43,398 bases of DNA, taken from NCBI RefSeq assembly GCF_001949145.1, contig NW_019091395.1, positions 750,552 to 793,949 of the forward strand, read 5' to 3'. The notes under the pieces were generated by a model. It did not search any database, was not told the DNA's origin, and saw only the letters and a list, made by a program, of their open reading frames with translations. The stretch is from Acanthaster planci (Eukaryota > Echinodermata > Asteroidea > Valvatida > Acanthasteridae). This document shows, piece after piece, positions 31,297-42,180 of the stretch (position 1 is the stretch's first letter; every line of letters begins with the position of its first letter). The translations under genes and the position numbers were made by a program.

Positions 31297-31343
31297 GTAA
31301 ATCACATCAATAAGCAACTAAATGTGTGATGCATGTAAATAAA
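31297..31343 (+). terminator. Possible intronic stop and polyadenylation signal after Death exon
   Basis: If the donor at 31297 is skipped, translation stops after five more codons (TAA, 31311-31313). AATAAA follows at 31338-31343. This would end a short transcript coding for the ubiquitin-like and Death domains only. It is inferred from sequence; no transcript is known to me. Confidence 0.35.
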
Positions 31344-32023
31344 CTCTACACATAATAGTCTATTAGTCTGTTCAATGAATTATGGAAGGCCTGCGACGTG
31401 TAACAGTCCTTGTTCATATAAAATTGAAGGATGTGAATGACTTGCTCCATGATTTCTTTTGCTACAGCTCTGCGAAAAACTAAGGCAAATGTCCATTCCG
31501 TTGGATCCTCCGCCACCTAACTCCATCAGTTTGTTACGAGACTGTCATCTATGCTTTTCATATTCTACTGTTGAATCGACTGTTTCACGAGTAAATCCAT
31601 AATAATGTACGCCTAAACCTAAACCTGGGCGGAAAAAGCGTGAGCGGCCTATTTAAATGCAGGGTCAAACCTTCATTGTAATTTGCACTCAGATTCTAGG
31701 AGTTTTCCTCTTGTGTCCACAGTAAACCCTCAATATCGCCATTGCTATAACTATATGCATGGTCTAAAAATAAAATTTACTTTCGTCCTCAACGCAGGAT
31801 GGCCAAAGATATTAATTTAACAGAGCCCCTTTCCGTCTGAGTGAACGGCAAACATTTTTCACATGTACGACGACCAGTTTCATTTCTAAGTCATAGCTTT
31901 GTCGCTGTTGGTTCATCTATAAAGACAAACTGCTTGTAAACATAGGTTCTTAAACTTAACGAAAACACTTCCCCTGAGTCTGGGTGAAGGGTAATTTTGC
32001 TGTAGTGAAACCTTAAATTTGAT

Positions 32024-32270
32024 CAACTGCGTATCTAGCTTTGGGTATAGGTGGTTGGGTTTGGGGGGATTTAGAAACATGATGTTGGGGGGAGAAAAAA
32101 AACCTTTTTCAGAGTCTCGACATCCTTTCTTTTATTTGTTTATGTTGGTTTATGTTGTTTTCTTAGGTTTTTGTGCTAATTTTTTTTATAAATAATTATA
32201 CCAAGTTTAAAAGTTTTTTGTTTAAAAATCGTCAGGGGGAAGTAAGTTGCCCCCCGCTGGATACGCCACT
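32024..32270. mobile_element. Probable MITE in the Death-NACHT intron
   Basis: ACTGCGTATCTAGCTTTGGG at the left and its imperfect inverse, GCTGGATACGCCACT, at the right share the core GCGTATCxAGC. The outer bases resemble CAGTGGCGTATCCAGC-type ends of hAT MITEs. A possible flank duplication (TTTGAT on both sides) is not clean. Noncoding. Confidence 0.45.
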
Positions 32271-32920
32271 TTTTTTGATTGAGAATAAACTTCAAAGATG
32301 GTAGGTGAGCAGCATAAAGAACCATCCACAGACTTGAAGCCAAAATTTAGAAAATCTTGTTGGCTTGCGATTCACTGCGCAAGAGAAAGATGTGTGGTGC
32401 CCTGAATTGCACAGTTTGTTTTAAATCTAATGCAGAAGAGAGCCTTGCTCATTCATTTCAGCCTTGTTTGATTTTTTTCTGGATAATTTCCTGCGGTTGA
32501 AACAAATGAACCCAAACGAATTCTTGAATTGTTCTTGGGGGGTTGAAGGGTTCTCGGTGTCAAAGTGCACCATTGGGGGCCAACTTTAGGGTTTGGCTAT
32601 GCCTCTTGCTAGGGACGCAGCAGTTCCAATTCAGAGTTTGAAGTTTTGTTTGTGACGGCAAGGGCGTTTCCATGGCTACAGACGATTGCCCGTTTAATGC
32701 GACTCTACAGTGCAGAGCGTATACATGTAACTCACAAAAGATGTAAGCAGTGGAATTGGAAGGTAAACCTCTGAGACATACCCTTGGGGGCGGACTGTAC
32801 GGCAAATGTTATGACATGAGCCTTGACGTATGTTTACACCGCGTGCTTAGCAGCTAATAAAAATGTCCATGCATTATCTCAAGTACTTTCAATTGATAAA
32901 TACTCTCCGTTTTAATGTAG

Positions 32921-34480
32921 GTGTTGAAGGCGTAAAGTTTGCCGTTGACAAGTGTGCAAAGGAACTGATTGACCACTACCAGCAGACCTTGACAGTCCCG
33001 ACAGACTCCGAGGAAGGCACGCACGCGGAGATGAATGAAATAAACGTCGACCAACCGCTTCTGCAAGAAACCAACCTGCCTATTCCTGGGGATTCATCAG
33101 AGTACAGGATACATCCAGTTGAAAGTACTGAGTTGGAGCGTTTTAAATTAACTTTAGATCAAAAAGAGGTACGAAAAGCTCTGAACACCTCAACATCGAA
33201 GCCGGAAAGAGACAAAGGTTCTAAGTTCCATACAGTTCCCCTTGGTTTGTACAGAGACACGCTTGTGCTCAAATCAAATCGGATATTAGTCACAGCTGAG
33301 GCAGGTTACGGCAAAACCACGCTGCTTAAAAGATTGTGTATGATTGGGTTGATTTAAAGACAAAGGGGAAATCGTCCCAGGTTCAATCATCAGCTGATTC
33401 AGAAATGGCTCTGAAAGGCTACAAACTTGTCTTTCTTATCTAAGTTAATTGCATGGTTACTAATTTTGACATCATGGGTGCCATTTTTGATCAAATTCTT
33501 ACAGATAGCGAATTTACCAAAAAGGAGTTAGAGGAGTATATTCGCCGAAACCAAGGAAAGGTACAAATTCTCCTGGATGGTGCTGATGAGATTTCTTTGA
33601 AAACATTTTAGGAAAATCAAAGTAAAGAGGAAGTTACCTTGAACAATGTTTTAAATTTAAACTTCTGAAGTCCTGCAAGATAATCGTCACAGGCAGACAG
33701 AAGACGGCAGGGCAGAAGAAGTGTTGACATTGTATAAAGGTGTTTACTACACAAAAGTCATTGTGACTGGCTTTGGTCAGAAAGAAATGGAAAAATACGA
33801 GAAAGTACTTGACAAGGTTTGATGTTCAAAGCCAACACAGCTTTCTCGCACAGTTCAATAAATCCGATGCACTCCGTAGTTTAGTAAAGATACCGTTACT
33901 TCTCTGCTTGATGTGCGACACGTGGGTGCGTGAAAAGAGAATTCCATGTCAAATAACCCTTTCTCGTGACAAAATTCACTTACTTTTCCAAAACATGGAC
34001 AACAAAAAGGAGACGGACGAGCAAACGTGTTTGTACTTGACACAACTGCGTACATCCGGGAACTTGGCAGGTTAGCTCTTGAGTGGTTGCTGGATCCCAG
34101 AAGGCAAAATGATACCAAATTGGGAGATTTAGAAATTTTTGAAAAAGGTTGTGACCTTGGCTTACCGTCGAAAATAAAAACTGGGTACCGTCGCAGTAGA
34201 AGTTTTCAATTTTCATTTCTCCACAAAACCTTCCAAGAGTATTGTGCTGCAGTGTATCTTGTGCATCTGTCAAAATCTGACACAGCAACATTTGACAAGA
34301 TATTGACTGACATACTGAAGAGTGACGTTGAAAGCGTCCAGTACGTTCTCCGCTTTTGTGGTGGACTGAACGCAAGTACTGCTCAGACAGTGGTTAGGAA
34401 GATCAGAGGAATTCCGATGCAAAACGAACTGAACACGTCATTTCACATGATCTGTTGTTCTGTTGTTTGAAGCTCATTCA
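32921..34480 (+). pseudogene. NACHT NTPase region of the NLR, disrupted
   Basis: The exon starts after TTTTAATGTAG (32920) and is open to TAA 33355-33357. It begins EGVKFAVDKCAKELIDHYQ and includes LGLYRDTLVL and the Walker A loop TAEAGYGKTTLLKRL (about 33292-33336). After a frame change the region goes on with YDWVDLK and GYKLVFLI, a TAA (33441-33443), ELEEYIRRNQGKV and the Walker B block ILLDGADEI (33567-33593), then a TAG (33609-33611). Further frames carry KSCKIIVTGRQK, SLVKIPLLLCLMCDTW and FSFLHKTFQEYCAAVYLVHL, the winged-helix/superhelical part usual in NLRs. NACHT domains bind ATP and drive receptor oligomerisation. At least four frame changes and several stops argue for a pseudogene, or for poor sequence. 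Confidence 0.82.
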
Positions 34481-37400
34481 GAAACGCTCCTACAAGAATT
34501 TGTTGAGACCTGCACGATTAAATTTCCAATTGTGCTGAGAGGCGAATATCTCATGGCAGCGCACTATTTCGTTCAGAATGGATCCAAGCACGCAAATATA
34601 AATATAAAAGAAATTGAAGCAGCATGTTTTGGAATGNGCAGATTTCACACTTACAAAAGAATTAACGCAGGAGATTAGGTGGCGCGAACCATCGTTGCAT
34701 CTTTTTCTTTTATCAGTAAACTTGGACAGAATAACCAGTGACTTGAAAGGAATGCTGAAGTATATCAAGTCCTGAAGGTTATATAACTGTGGCTGGAACC
34801 TCACAAAACATTTTGAAATGTTATCGAACAACAACTCCAAGATTATTGAACTGTCCATCAGTAATACCACTTTGTTTGATACAACGTCAAAACACAATAT
34901 TAAGCCAATTCCATGTCTGAAACTCGTTGCCCTTGTAAACTGTTGTCTGGCAAAGAGTGACATCGAGCTCTTGTTCTCACTACTTTCAGCAGCAGGAAGC
35001 ATAAAAACACTTGTTCTGGGAGGCGACAATTTACAAGGTCAGCTGGAAAATGTGAAAAATGCTCCTTTTCCGTCGCTTCGTGAGCTTTATGTTTCTTGGT
35101 GCAATTTTAAAGAGCGATATAAAGCCATATTTCTCCCTACTCTCAGCAGCAGGAAGCTTAGAGAAACTAGCTCTGCAGCGACACAATTTATACGGTCAGC
35201 TGGAAGACGTGAAAATCTCCCATATTCCGTTGCTTAGTGAACTTCTGTTGCGCGACTGCAATCTCAGTAAGAACGATGTGAACCCATTTTTTCCCCTAAT
35301 TTCAGCAGCAGGAAGCATCGACAAACTTTACCTGCAGGAACAATCTTCACAGTCAGCTGGAAGATGTGAACATTTCCTCTGTTCCGTCGCTTTGTGAACT
35401 TCAGGTGTGTGAGTGCAATCTGGGTAAGAGGGATATGAAGCCACTTTTCTCCCTAATCCCAGCAGTAAGAAGCCTAAAGAAACTAACCCTAAAGGGTAGC
35501 AATTTACATGGTCAGTTGGAAGATGTGATGGTCTCTCCTATTCCGTCGCTTTGTGAAGGTCTGTTGTGTGACTGCAATCTGGCAAAGAGCGATATTGAAC
35601 CACTTTTCCCCTCTAATTTCAGCAGCAGGAAGCATCGGGAAACTCTACCTGGAAAGAAACAATCTTCACGGTCAGCTGGAAGATTTGAAGATTGTCCCAA
35701 TTTCTTCGCTTCTTGAACTTCGTCTGTGGGAATGTAATCTGGCAAAAAATGATATTGTGCCGCTTTCTCTCTAATTTCAGCTGCAGGAAGCATAAAGAGA
35801 CTTATTCTGAACAGAAATAATTTGCACGGTCAGCTGCAAGATGTAAAAAATCCTTTCCATTCAAACGGTTTGTGAACTTTATATTTGTGAGTGTAATCTG
35901 TCAACCAGCGATATTGAACCACTCTTTTCGCTAATTTTATCAGCAGGGAGCATAAGTAAACTCTGTCTAAATGGAAATTTTCATGGTCAGCTGGAAGGTG
36001 TGAAGATCTGTTCTATTCCGTCGCTTTGTGAACTTCAGCTATTGGAGTGCAACCTGGCAAACAGCGATATTGGACCGTTTTTCTCCCTGGTTTCAAATGC
36101 AGAAAGTACAGTTACGCTCATTTTGCAAGGAAACAATTTCAAGGTCAGCTGGAAAATGTAAAGATCCCTCCTATTCCCTCTCTTTGCGAACTTCAGCTGT
36201 TCAAGTGCAATCTGACGAAAAGAGATATTAAGCCACTTTTCTCCATACTGTCTGCAGCAGGCAGCGTTAAGGAACTCATTCTGGGAGGAAACAATTTACA
36301 TGGTCAGCTGAAAGATGTAAAGATCACTCATATTCCGTCACTTTGAGACCTTCACTTGTATGAGTGTAATCTTACAAAGATCGACATGGAGCCGCTTTTC
36401 TCCTTAATTTCAAACGCAGGGAGCATCACTAGACTCCTTTGCAAGGAAACAATTTGCACGGTCAACTGGAAGATGTAACTATTGCTCCCTTTCCGTCACT
36501 TTCTGAACTTCACTTGAACAAGCGTAGCCTGGCAAAGAGTGATGTTAAACCACTTTTCTCTGTAGTTTCAGCAGCAGGGAGCAAAAGCAAGCTCAGCTTG
36601 CAGGAAAACAGTTTGCATAGCCAGTTAGACGAGATAATTATCCTTCCTATTCCGTCGCTTTTGAAACTTCATTTATGTAAGTGTACTTTGGCTAGGAGTG
36701 ATCTTTCAACATCAGGCAGTGTTGAACAACTTGTTCTGCAAAGAGAAAATTTGCACGGTAAGCTGGAAGATGTGAAGATTACTCCCATACCGTTGCTTTC
36801 TACACTTCGCTTGTCTGAGTGAATCCTGGCAAAGAGCGACACCAAGCCACTCTTCTCTCTACTTTCCGAGGCTGGACACATAAACGCAATTTCCCTGAAA
36901 GAAACGATTTACATAGTCAGCTGGAAGATGTGAAGATCGCGCCTGTACCGTCACTTTTTATACTTTATTTTTCTGAGTGTAACCTGACAAAGAGCGATAT
37001 TGAACCACTTTTCTCTGTACCTTCTGAAGCAGGAAGCGAACTTGCTATTAGAAGGAACGGTTTGCACGGTCAGCTGTTCCGTCGCTTTCTTCACCTTATC
37101 TGTATGAATGTAATTTGTCTAAGAATGATATGAGCCACTCTTCTCCCTTGTTTCAGTAGCTGGCAGCATAAGAACACAATTTGCACAGATTCCCTATTGC
37201 CAATGTCGTTTCCTTGCCATCCCTCCTCAAACTCTGTTTAACTTCCTGCAATCTCTGTAACAATGATATCATGGCAATTTTCCAGCTGATTTCATCTCTT
37301 GTTCATGTGGCCATTCGGGATCTCACGGACAACGATCTGCATGGTCAAGTGGTCGAACCATTGGCTCCCGTTCAGTCGCTAGGCACGTTGATCCTGGGCA

Positions 37401-37531
37401 CTGAGCAGGAGCCGGCCATTCGCCGAATCGGAGAAGTTAACTTCGGTGAAAAGAGAGTTTGGGTATTGCCTGCCACGTTAAATTACCTGACATTTTTGCA
37501 TAAGGGCGACGAAAGCGTTTTTGATCAATGA
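34480..37531 (+). pseudogene. Leucine-rich repeat region of the NLR, about 15 tandem units
   Basis: From about 34890 a unit of 53 residues (159 bp) repeats head to tail. Each unit is a pair of LRRs, approximately LCELxLxxCNLAKSDIEPLF then SLISAAGSIxxLxLxxNNL and HGQLEDVKIxPIPS. The marker SAAGS-type codons recur at about 34989, 35148, 35307, 35463, 35622, 35781, 35940, 36097, 36257, 36413, 36571, 36712, 36869, 37028 and 37157. The last part, DNDLHGQVVEPLAPVQSL, grades into a non-repeat tail ending TGA 37529-37531. In NLRs this part senses ligand or holds the receptor inactive. The reading frame switches at least eight times. One base is N (34637). No intron is apparent, so NACHT and LRRs likely share one exon of about 4.6 kb. 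Confidence 0.85.
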
Positions 37532-37885
37532 CGACAAAGAGCAAGACTATTTATACATTTTGAGCCGAAAACATTGTCAGCAGTATAATATCACAAGTCA
37601 GCTGTAGCACGCCGATGTTTAATTCTGTCTTACAGCAGATAAAGAAAATATAAAAATAACAGATCAGAAGCAGAGGGGCGGGCTTAAATATTGCACTTTT
37701 GCTCCAGGCTTGCCTTTACATGAAAAAGTTTGCATGAAAAAGTTTCATTTCTGTTCAAAATAAGATAGACTGTGAATTAAAGAGAAGTTATGAATCACTG
37801 GAACCATGATTACATGATAAACAGACGGAATAATCCAGACAAAGAGATAAATTCGTGGACCACTTAGACTGAGAGTATTTAATTG

Positions 37886-37891
37886 AATAAA
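37886..37891 (+). terminator. Polyadenylation signal for the NLR gene
   Basis: AATAAA lies about 355 nt after the stop of the LRR region in AT-rich sequence, followed by a GT-rich stretch (TGTGTGCTTG). It is a reasonable but unproven 3' end. Confidence 0.4.
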
Positions 37892-40800
37892 TGTGTGCTT
37901 GACGTGAAGCGTTGAGGACTGACCAAGCACATATTTATTATTACCTTTTTATTCAGAGAGTCAAAGGAAATCAACGTCTGATGCATTTCCGACGATTTTG
38001 TTCTAAAATTTTACTCTCATTTTCCCGAACACTCCCATCCATTTTATGGTAGATTCCATTTGAAGTTGTCCAATTTGCCCTGAGTTGAAGTGCTCCCAAA
38101 CGTGGCAAAAGAAAGACAGATGGTAGTAAGTATTGCGAGCTGGTTCTTGCAAGCGTTCTGCGTGTACGCAAAGACCATGCATTAAGGAAAAAATCCGTTA
38201 CGCATACTCAGCGCGTTCCCCGGCAAACGTGCCATTAAGTCACTTCTCAGCCGGCATTATCAAATTATACACGGTCACGTGACGCGTTTCGGCCAATATG
38301 ATCAAAGAAACTGTCCCAAGTATTTATGAATTACATTTTTGAAGACTTTACTCCTGGAAACCGTTCATATCCTACATCAGATCAAAATATGTTGGTCAAC
38401 TGTGGTCCCTCCTTACACGTAAAAATGTGAAATATTTGAAAATTCACAGCATCAGGAATTTAGTTCGATACTTCACCCGTTACCGCCAGATATTTAGTCT
38501 TAAGTGCTAGAGTTTAAGTTATCTAAATGATTTGCATAAATTCTCTCTTGGGTAATAATAGGCGAATAAAACAATGTAGAAATAGATATGACACCAAGAA
38601 CGTGAAAAGGAACATCAACATTCCGGCTTTCTGGGCAACTCACGAAAAACTAAACTGATCCACTTGCTCAGCATCAAATTTGGAGCAATTAATCGAAAAA
38701 TTCAAAATCGATGGGCCTCGCAGAGCAAGACCCTAAAATTGAAAAGGCATGATCCCTAAAGGCCCTGGAATTTGCCCACAAAACCACGGTAGGTAGGCCT
38801 ATCTTACTTCCATCTTGATTAATTAATACACAGATGTTTAGGTGTCTTTAACATCTTTAAAACTTGACTGTTTAACGTAAGAAAGAAAGTTTCATGTTGA
38901 TTTGGTCAAAAGTAATCAAGTCTTTAGCATAATTAGGAAAATAGCAGAGGGAGAGAGTACAAAAATAAAGTAAAATTTATACAGTCATCATGGGGGAACC
39001 TCTTTAATTTCTGCGACATTACTGAGTTCAACGACATTAGACTTTACATACTTTCATAACGTTACAAGGACATCGAAAAATTGGGCCGATTCTTCAAACT
39101 AGTATATAGGTTATTTTTAGTGAATGAATCACCCAACAGTTCCGGTTTTTCGTTTAATCCTAAAAATTAAAGTGGAATGAGTATGACCCCCATAGCTTTC
39201 TTTTCCGCTGATTAAGGTTTAAATTTTGTATGGGGTAAACCATGCTTAGACAGAGTACATCGTGCATTGATTGTGCGATTTCGTTTTATTTCAATTGTGT
39301 GTGGATTCTAGCACACTAAAGTAAAATTTGGGGATATATTTGTAAACACGTGTACTATTTCAAGAAAGTTGGATGCCCAAATTTGTACTTTAGGTGCAGC
39401 ATGCAAGAGTCGAAGTAATTCAGTGTGTAGGTAATTGCACTCGTGAAGCTTTTTACATATGCCCAAAGATTCATATAAACAAAGTTTGAAAATGTAATCG
39501 TAACAAATTACACCATCATAACTATTAAATGTCATGTTTGAAGATTTGACAAGTCCTCGTTGGTTTACTATTCATGTCGTATATGATTATGCACAGGATT
39601 TACAGATTTCACATGGACAACGGCGGGCAGATGGCTTCTTTATAAGCTGCCATTGCACAAAATGTTGCATAAAGTTGAATGTTGATAAAGAGACGGTTTA
39701 TTGATCTGTCGTGCAATAAGTGTCCTTGGAGTAGTTGGTAGTATATTATGGCAAAATATATGCCATAATAATGTTAGTGTCAAAACATTAATATATTCTA
39801 AAAATTTGACAGTTTAAATTTCATCTCATTGTAGCCTTTGGATAAATTTTGGATATTTTGTTTTGCAATGTTATTGAAAATATGACCAATCTTAGCTTTC
39901 GAATGCTGTTGATTGGTAAATGATCTTTTGTATTTGAATGAAACGTCCAAGAATCATACAGAGAGAAAGTCCAGGTCGTTAAATTTTGGATAACATTATT
40001 ATTTTACTCATTGTAACCGACATTTCAGATCTTAGGGCTAAATGCTCCACAATATCTTTGATGATGGAATTGGAGATATACATATTATTTTTTTTTATTA
40101 TTTGATGACAGATAAGCATAATTGTAAACGTATAATATGAAAAAAGCCACGTTGCTGTATTTCGCTTTACTGTACAAAATGTGGCAAGGTTTGAGGACAC
40201 TCCAATATCAGTAGTTATACAGGCCATAATGTGCAAACCCTTTAGAGTCAAAAAAGAAAACTAGACAAGCTTTCCTTGTTTTTGTGTTTTACAAACATAT
40301 TATTCAAATGTATTGCTTTGCATTGAAACAGAATGGTTCAGTGTGTTTTCGTTAGAGTTCAACCTTAATTTCATATTTACAGCAGACGTTGTTTGATTTT
40401 TATTATTTTATCACGACATAATAGCCCTCTTAAGTCCGTCACATTCAAATTATTTAGAGTACTTCTTATACCAGCTAAATAGAAATGAAAAGAAACATCG
40501 TAAATGGTGTATGAATTGGTGGTCGTAATTGTGGATAACTGTTCTTGTCATAAAAAGTTGGAGATTTTTTATACAAATTGTGTAACATACGTAGTGCAGT
40601 TTTGAGTGTGTGCAAAATTTGTCTATGATTTGCAGGAAATAGTTACTGACAAACTACATGAAAATTAATTTTGAAACAATCTAGTCACGAACACTGAAAG
40701 AGATTAAGTGTTTTAAATGGGGTATTTGTGAGTCAATGGTATAATACACTTCTGTACTACACAGGTTGCACATTTTCCTGCATTTTGTATTGTTTTAATG

Positions 40801-41789
40801 AAACGAAAACTAAACTGAAAAGTTATCCCATGAATTGTTCTAGTTCCAAGGTCAGGCATGATTTGCTGAGCACGTGCATAGTTGGCAAATGTGTGTCCTC
40901 CAACGTTCTTGCGTGAAACTGACATTTTGCTACCAAACTGATCGGTAGTACCATAACGGTTTGATTCTGTCTTTTGAGTTTTTTACAAGTTAAAGTGACC
41001 TCCGAGGATTTTCCGAGATCGGGGAGTAAAAATAGTTAGCTCCGACATAGGACACAGCAGAAGTGGACAAACTACATGTAGCTCCATATAGTGTTCCGCT
41101 CGCAGACTGAAGTCATTACAAGCGCCAGGTTTTTGGGACCCATACTGATTGACTTGCATACCCCCAGCCACTTCTTAAAGAGTAGCTGCAATCAATTAAA
41201 ATTTTTGACGCACGTTTTCTGCAAATTTACATTCTTTTTTCAACACCACTTGAAATCCCCATTAAGTTAAATACACCGAAAAGTGAATTTTTAAAAAGTA
41301 TGTTCAGTTGTCTATGCTTTCCTGAACAACTGATTACGCTGTCGTTTTGATGTTTTTCAGGGACGACATGGTTAAGTGCAGTCTCTTCTGTTCTAAGTGT
41401 GAACTCGCCAGATTGTAGGAGATTCAACAATAGGAATAGATTCTCAGCGTTCTGATTTTGAAGCGTGAATAGAGTCGTCCTATTCTATATTAGTTGTCCA
41501 CTCATTCAATGTGGCACGGGTTAGAACTCAATATTTGATGGGGCTAGTGGCTTTTGTCATATTCAAATAAACAAAATAGTTTCCACTGAAGCTGACCGTA
41601 GAGTGTTGACTCGGACGTGGTCATATCGGGATTTTTTTCATCAATTAATGATTATCATGAGTTTTCGGTTGTCGCATTGTTAAAAACCGAGCTATGTCAT
41701 TATCTTGGTGGATAATTGTTTTTGATTCAATTTTTAACTGTGATATCGTATCAAAAACCCAAGTTCCACTGATAATATGAAAACTGAAT
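37892..41789. other. Gene-poor AT-rich interval
   Basis: I see no coding sequence with a domain, no RNA gene and no clear transposon ends, apart from the hairpin at 39744-39770. Short open frames on both strands (for example 39308-39535 and 39979-40251 minus) look like chance. Confidence 0.5.
39744..39770. repeat. Perfect 10-bp hairpin
   Basis: TATTATGGCA, a seven-base spacer AAATATA, then TGCCATAATA: a perfect inverted repeat in AT-rich sequence. It could be a relic of a small inverted-repeat element or a chance fold. Confidence 0.6.
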
Positions 41790-42180
41790 AAACTGATAAG
41801 ATGAAACTGAATTTCTATGGCGTTAGGGGCCGTGCGCTTCAGTGGTTTGAGGGTTATCTTAATAATCGCTACTAGTACACTGAGATTAATGACTGCAAGT
41901 CATCTCCAAACCATATAAGCTATGGTGTTCCCCAGGGAACACTTGCGCCGCTACTTTTTTAGATTTATGTCAATGATCTGCTCTATTTCTCTTCCTTTTT
42001 ATTTGCTGATGACACGACTATTATCTATTCTAACTCCAGTTTTCAATCGGTTTTTGCCTTTGGAACGCACATCCTATTCCCTGAATACACTGAGATTCTC
42101 TGGACCCCATCTTTGGAATAGTATTGTTGGAATGCTTTAAGAGTAACTACAAAAAAGTTCTGATTGTCTGAGGTAGCTCT
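41790..42180 (+). pseudogene. LINE reverse transcriptase remnant with internal deletion
   Basis: The sequence reads YGVRGRALQWFEGYLNNRY, then a TAG, then SSPNHISYGVPQGTLAPLLF, a stop, IYVNDLLYFS and LFADDTTIIYS, which is the RT palm of a CR1/jockey-type non-LTR element with its ADD catalytic box. Only about 60 bp later comes the usual LINE C-terminal block RTSYSLNTLRFSGPHLWNSI in another frame (41922-42140). So the thumb and part of the connection are deleted. Stops and frame changes show it is dead. No upstream endonuclease is seen. Confidence 0.78.

Noticed and set aside
34890-37200. Regular 159-bp repeats considered as a satellite or CRISPR-like array
   Set aside because: The period corresponds to a 53-residue LRR pair with conserved leucines; it is coding repeat structure in an animal gene.
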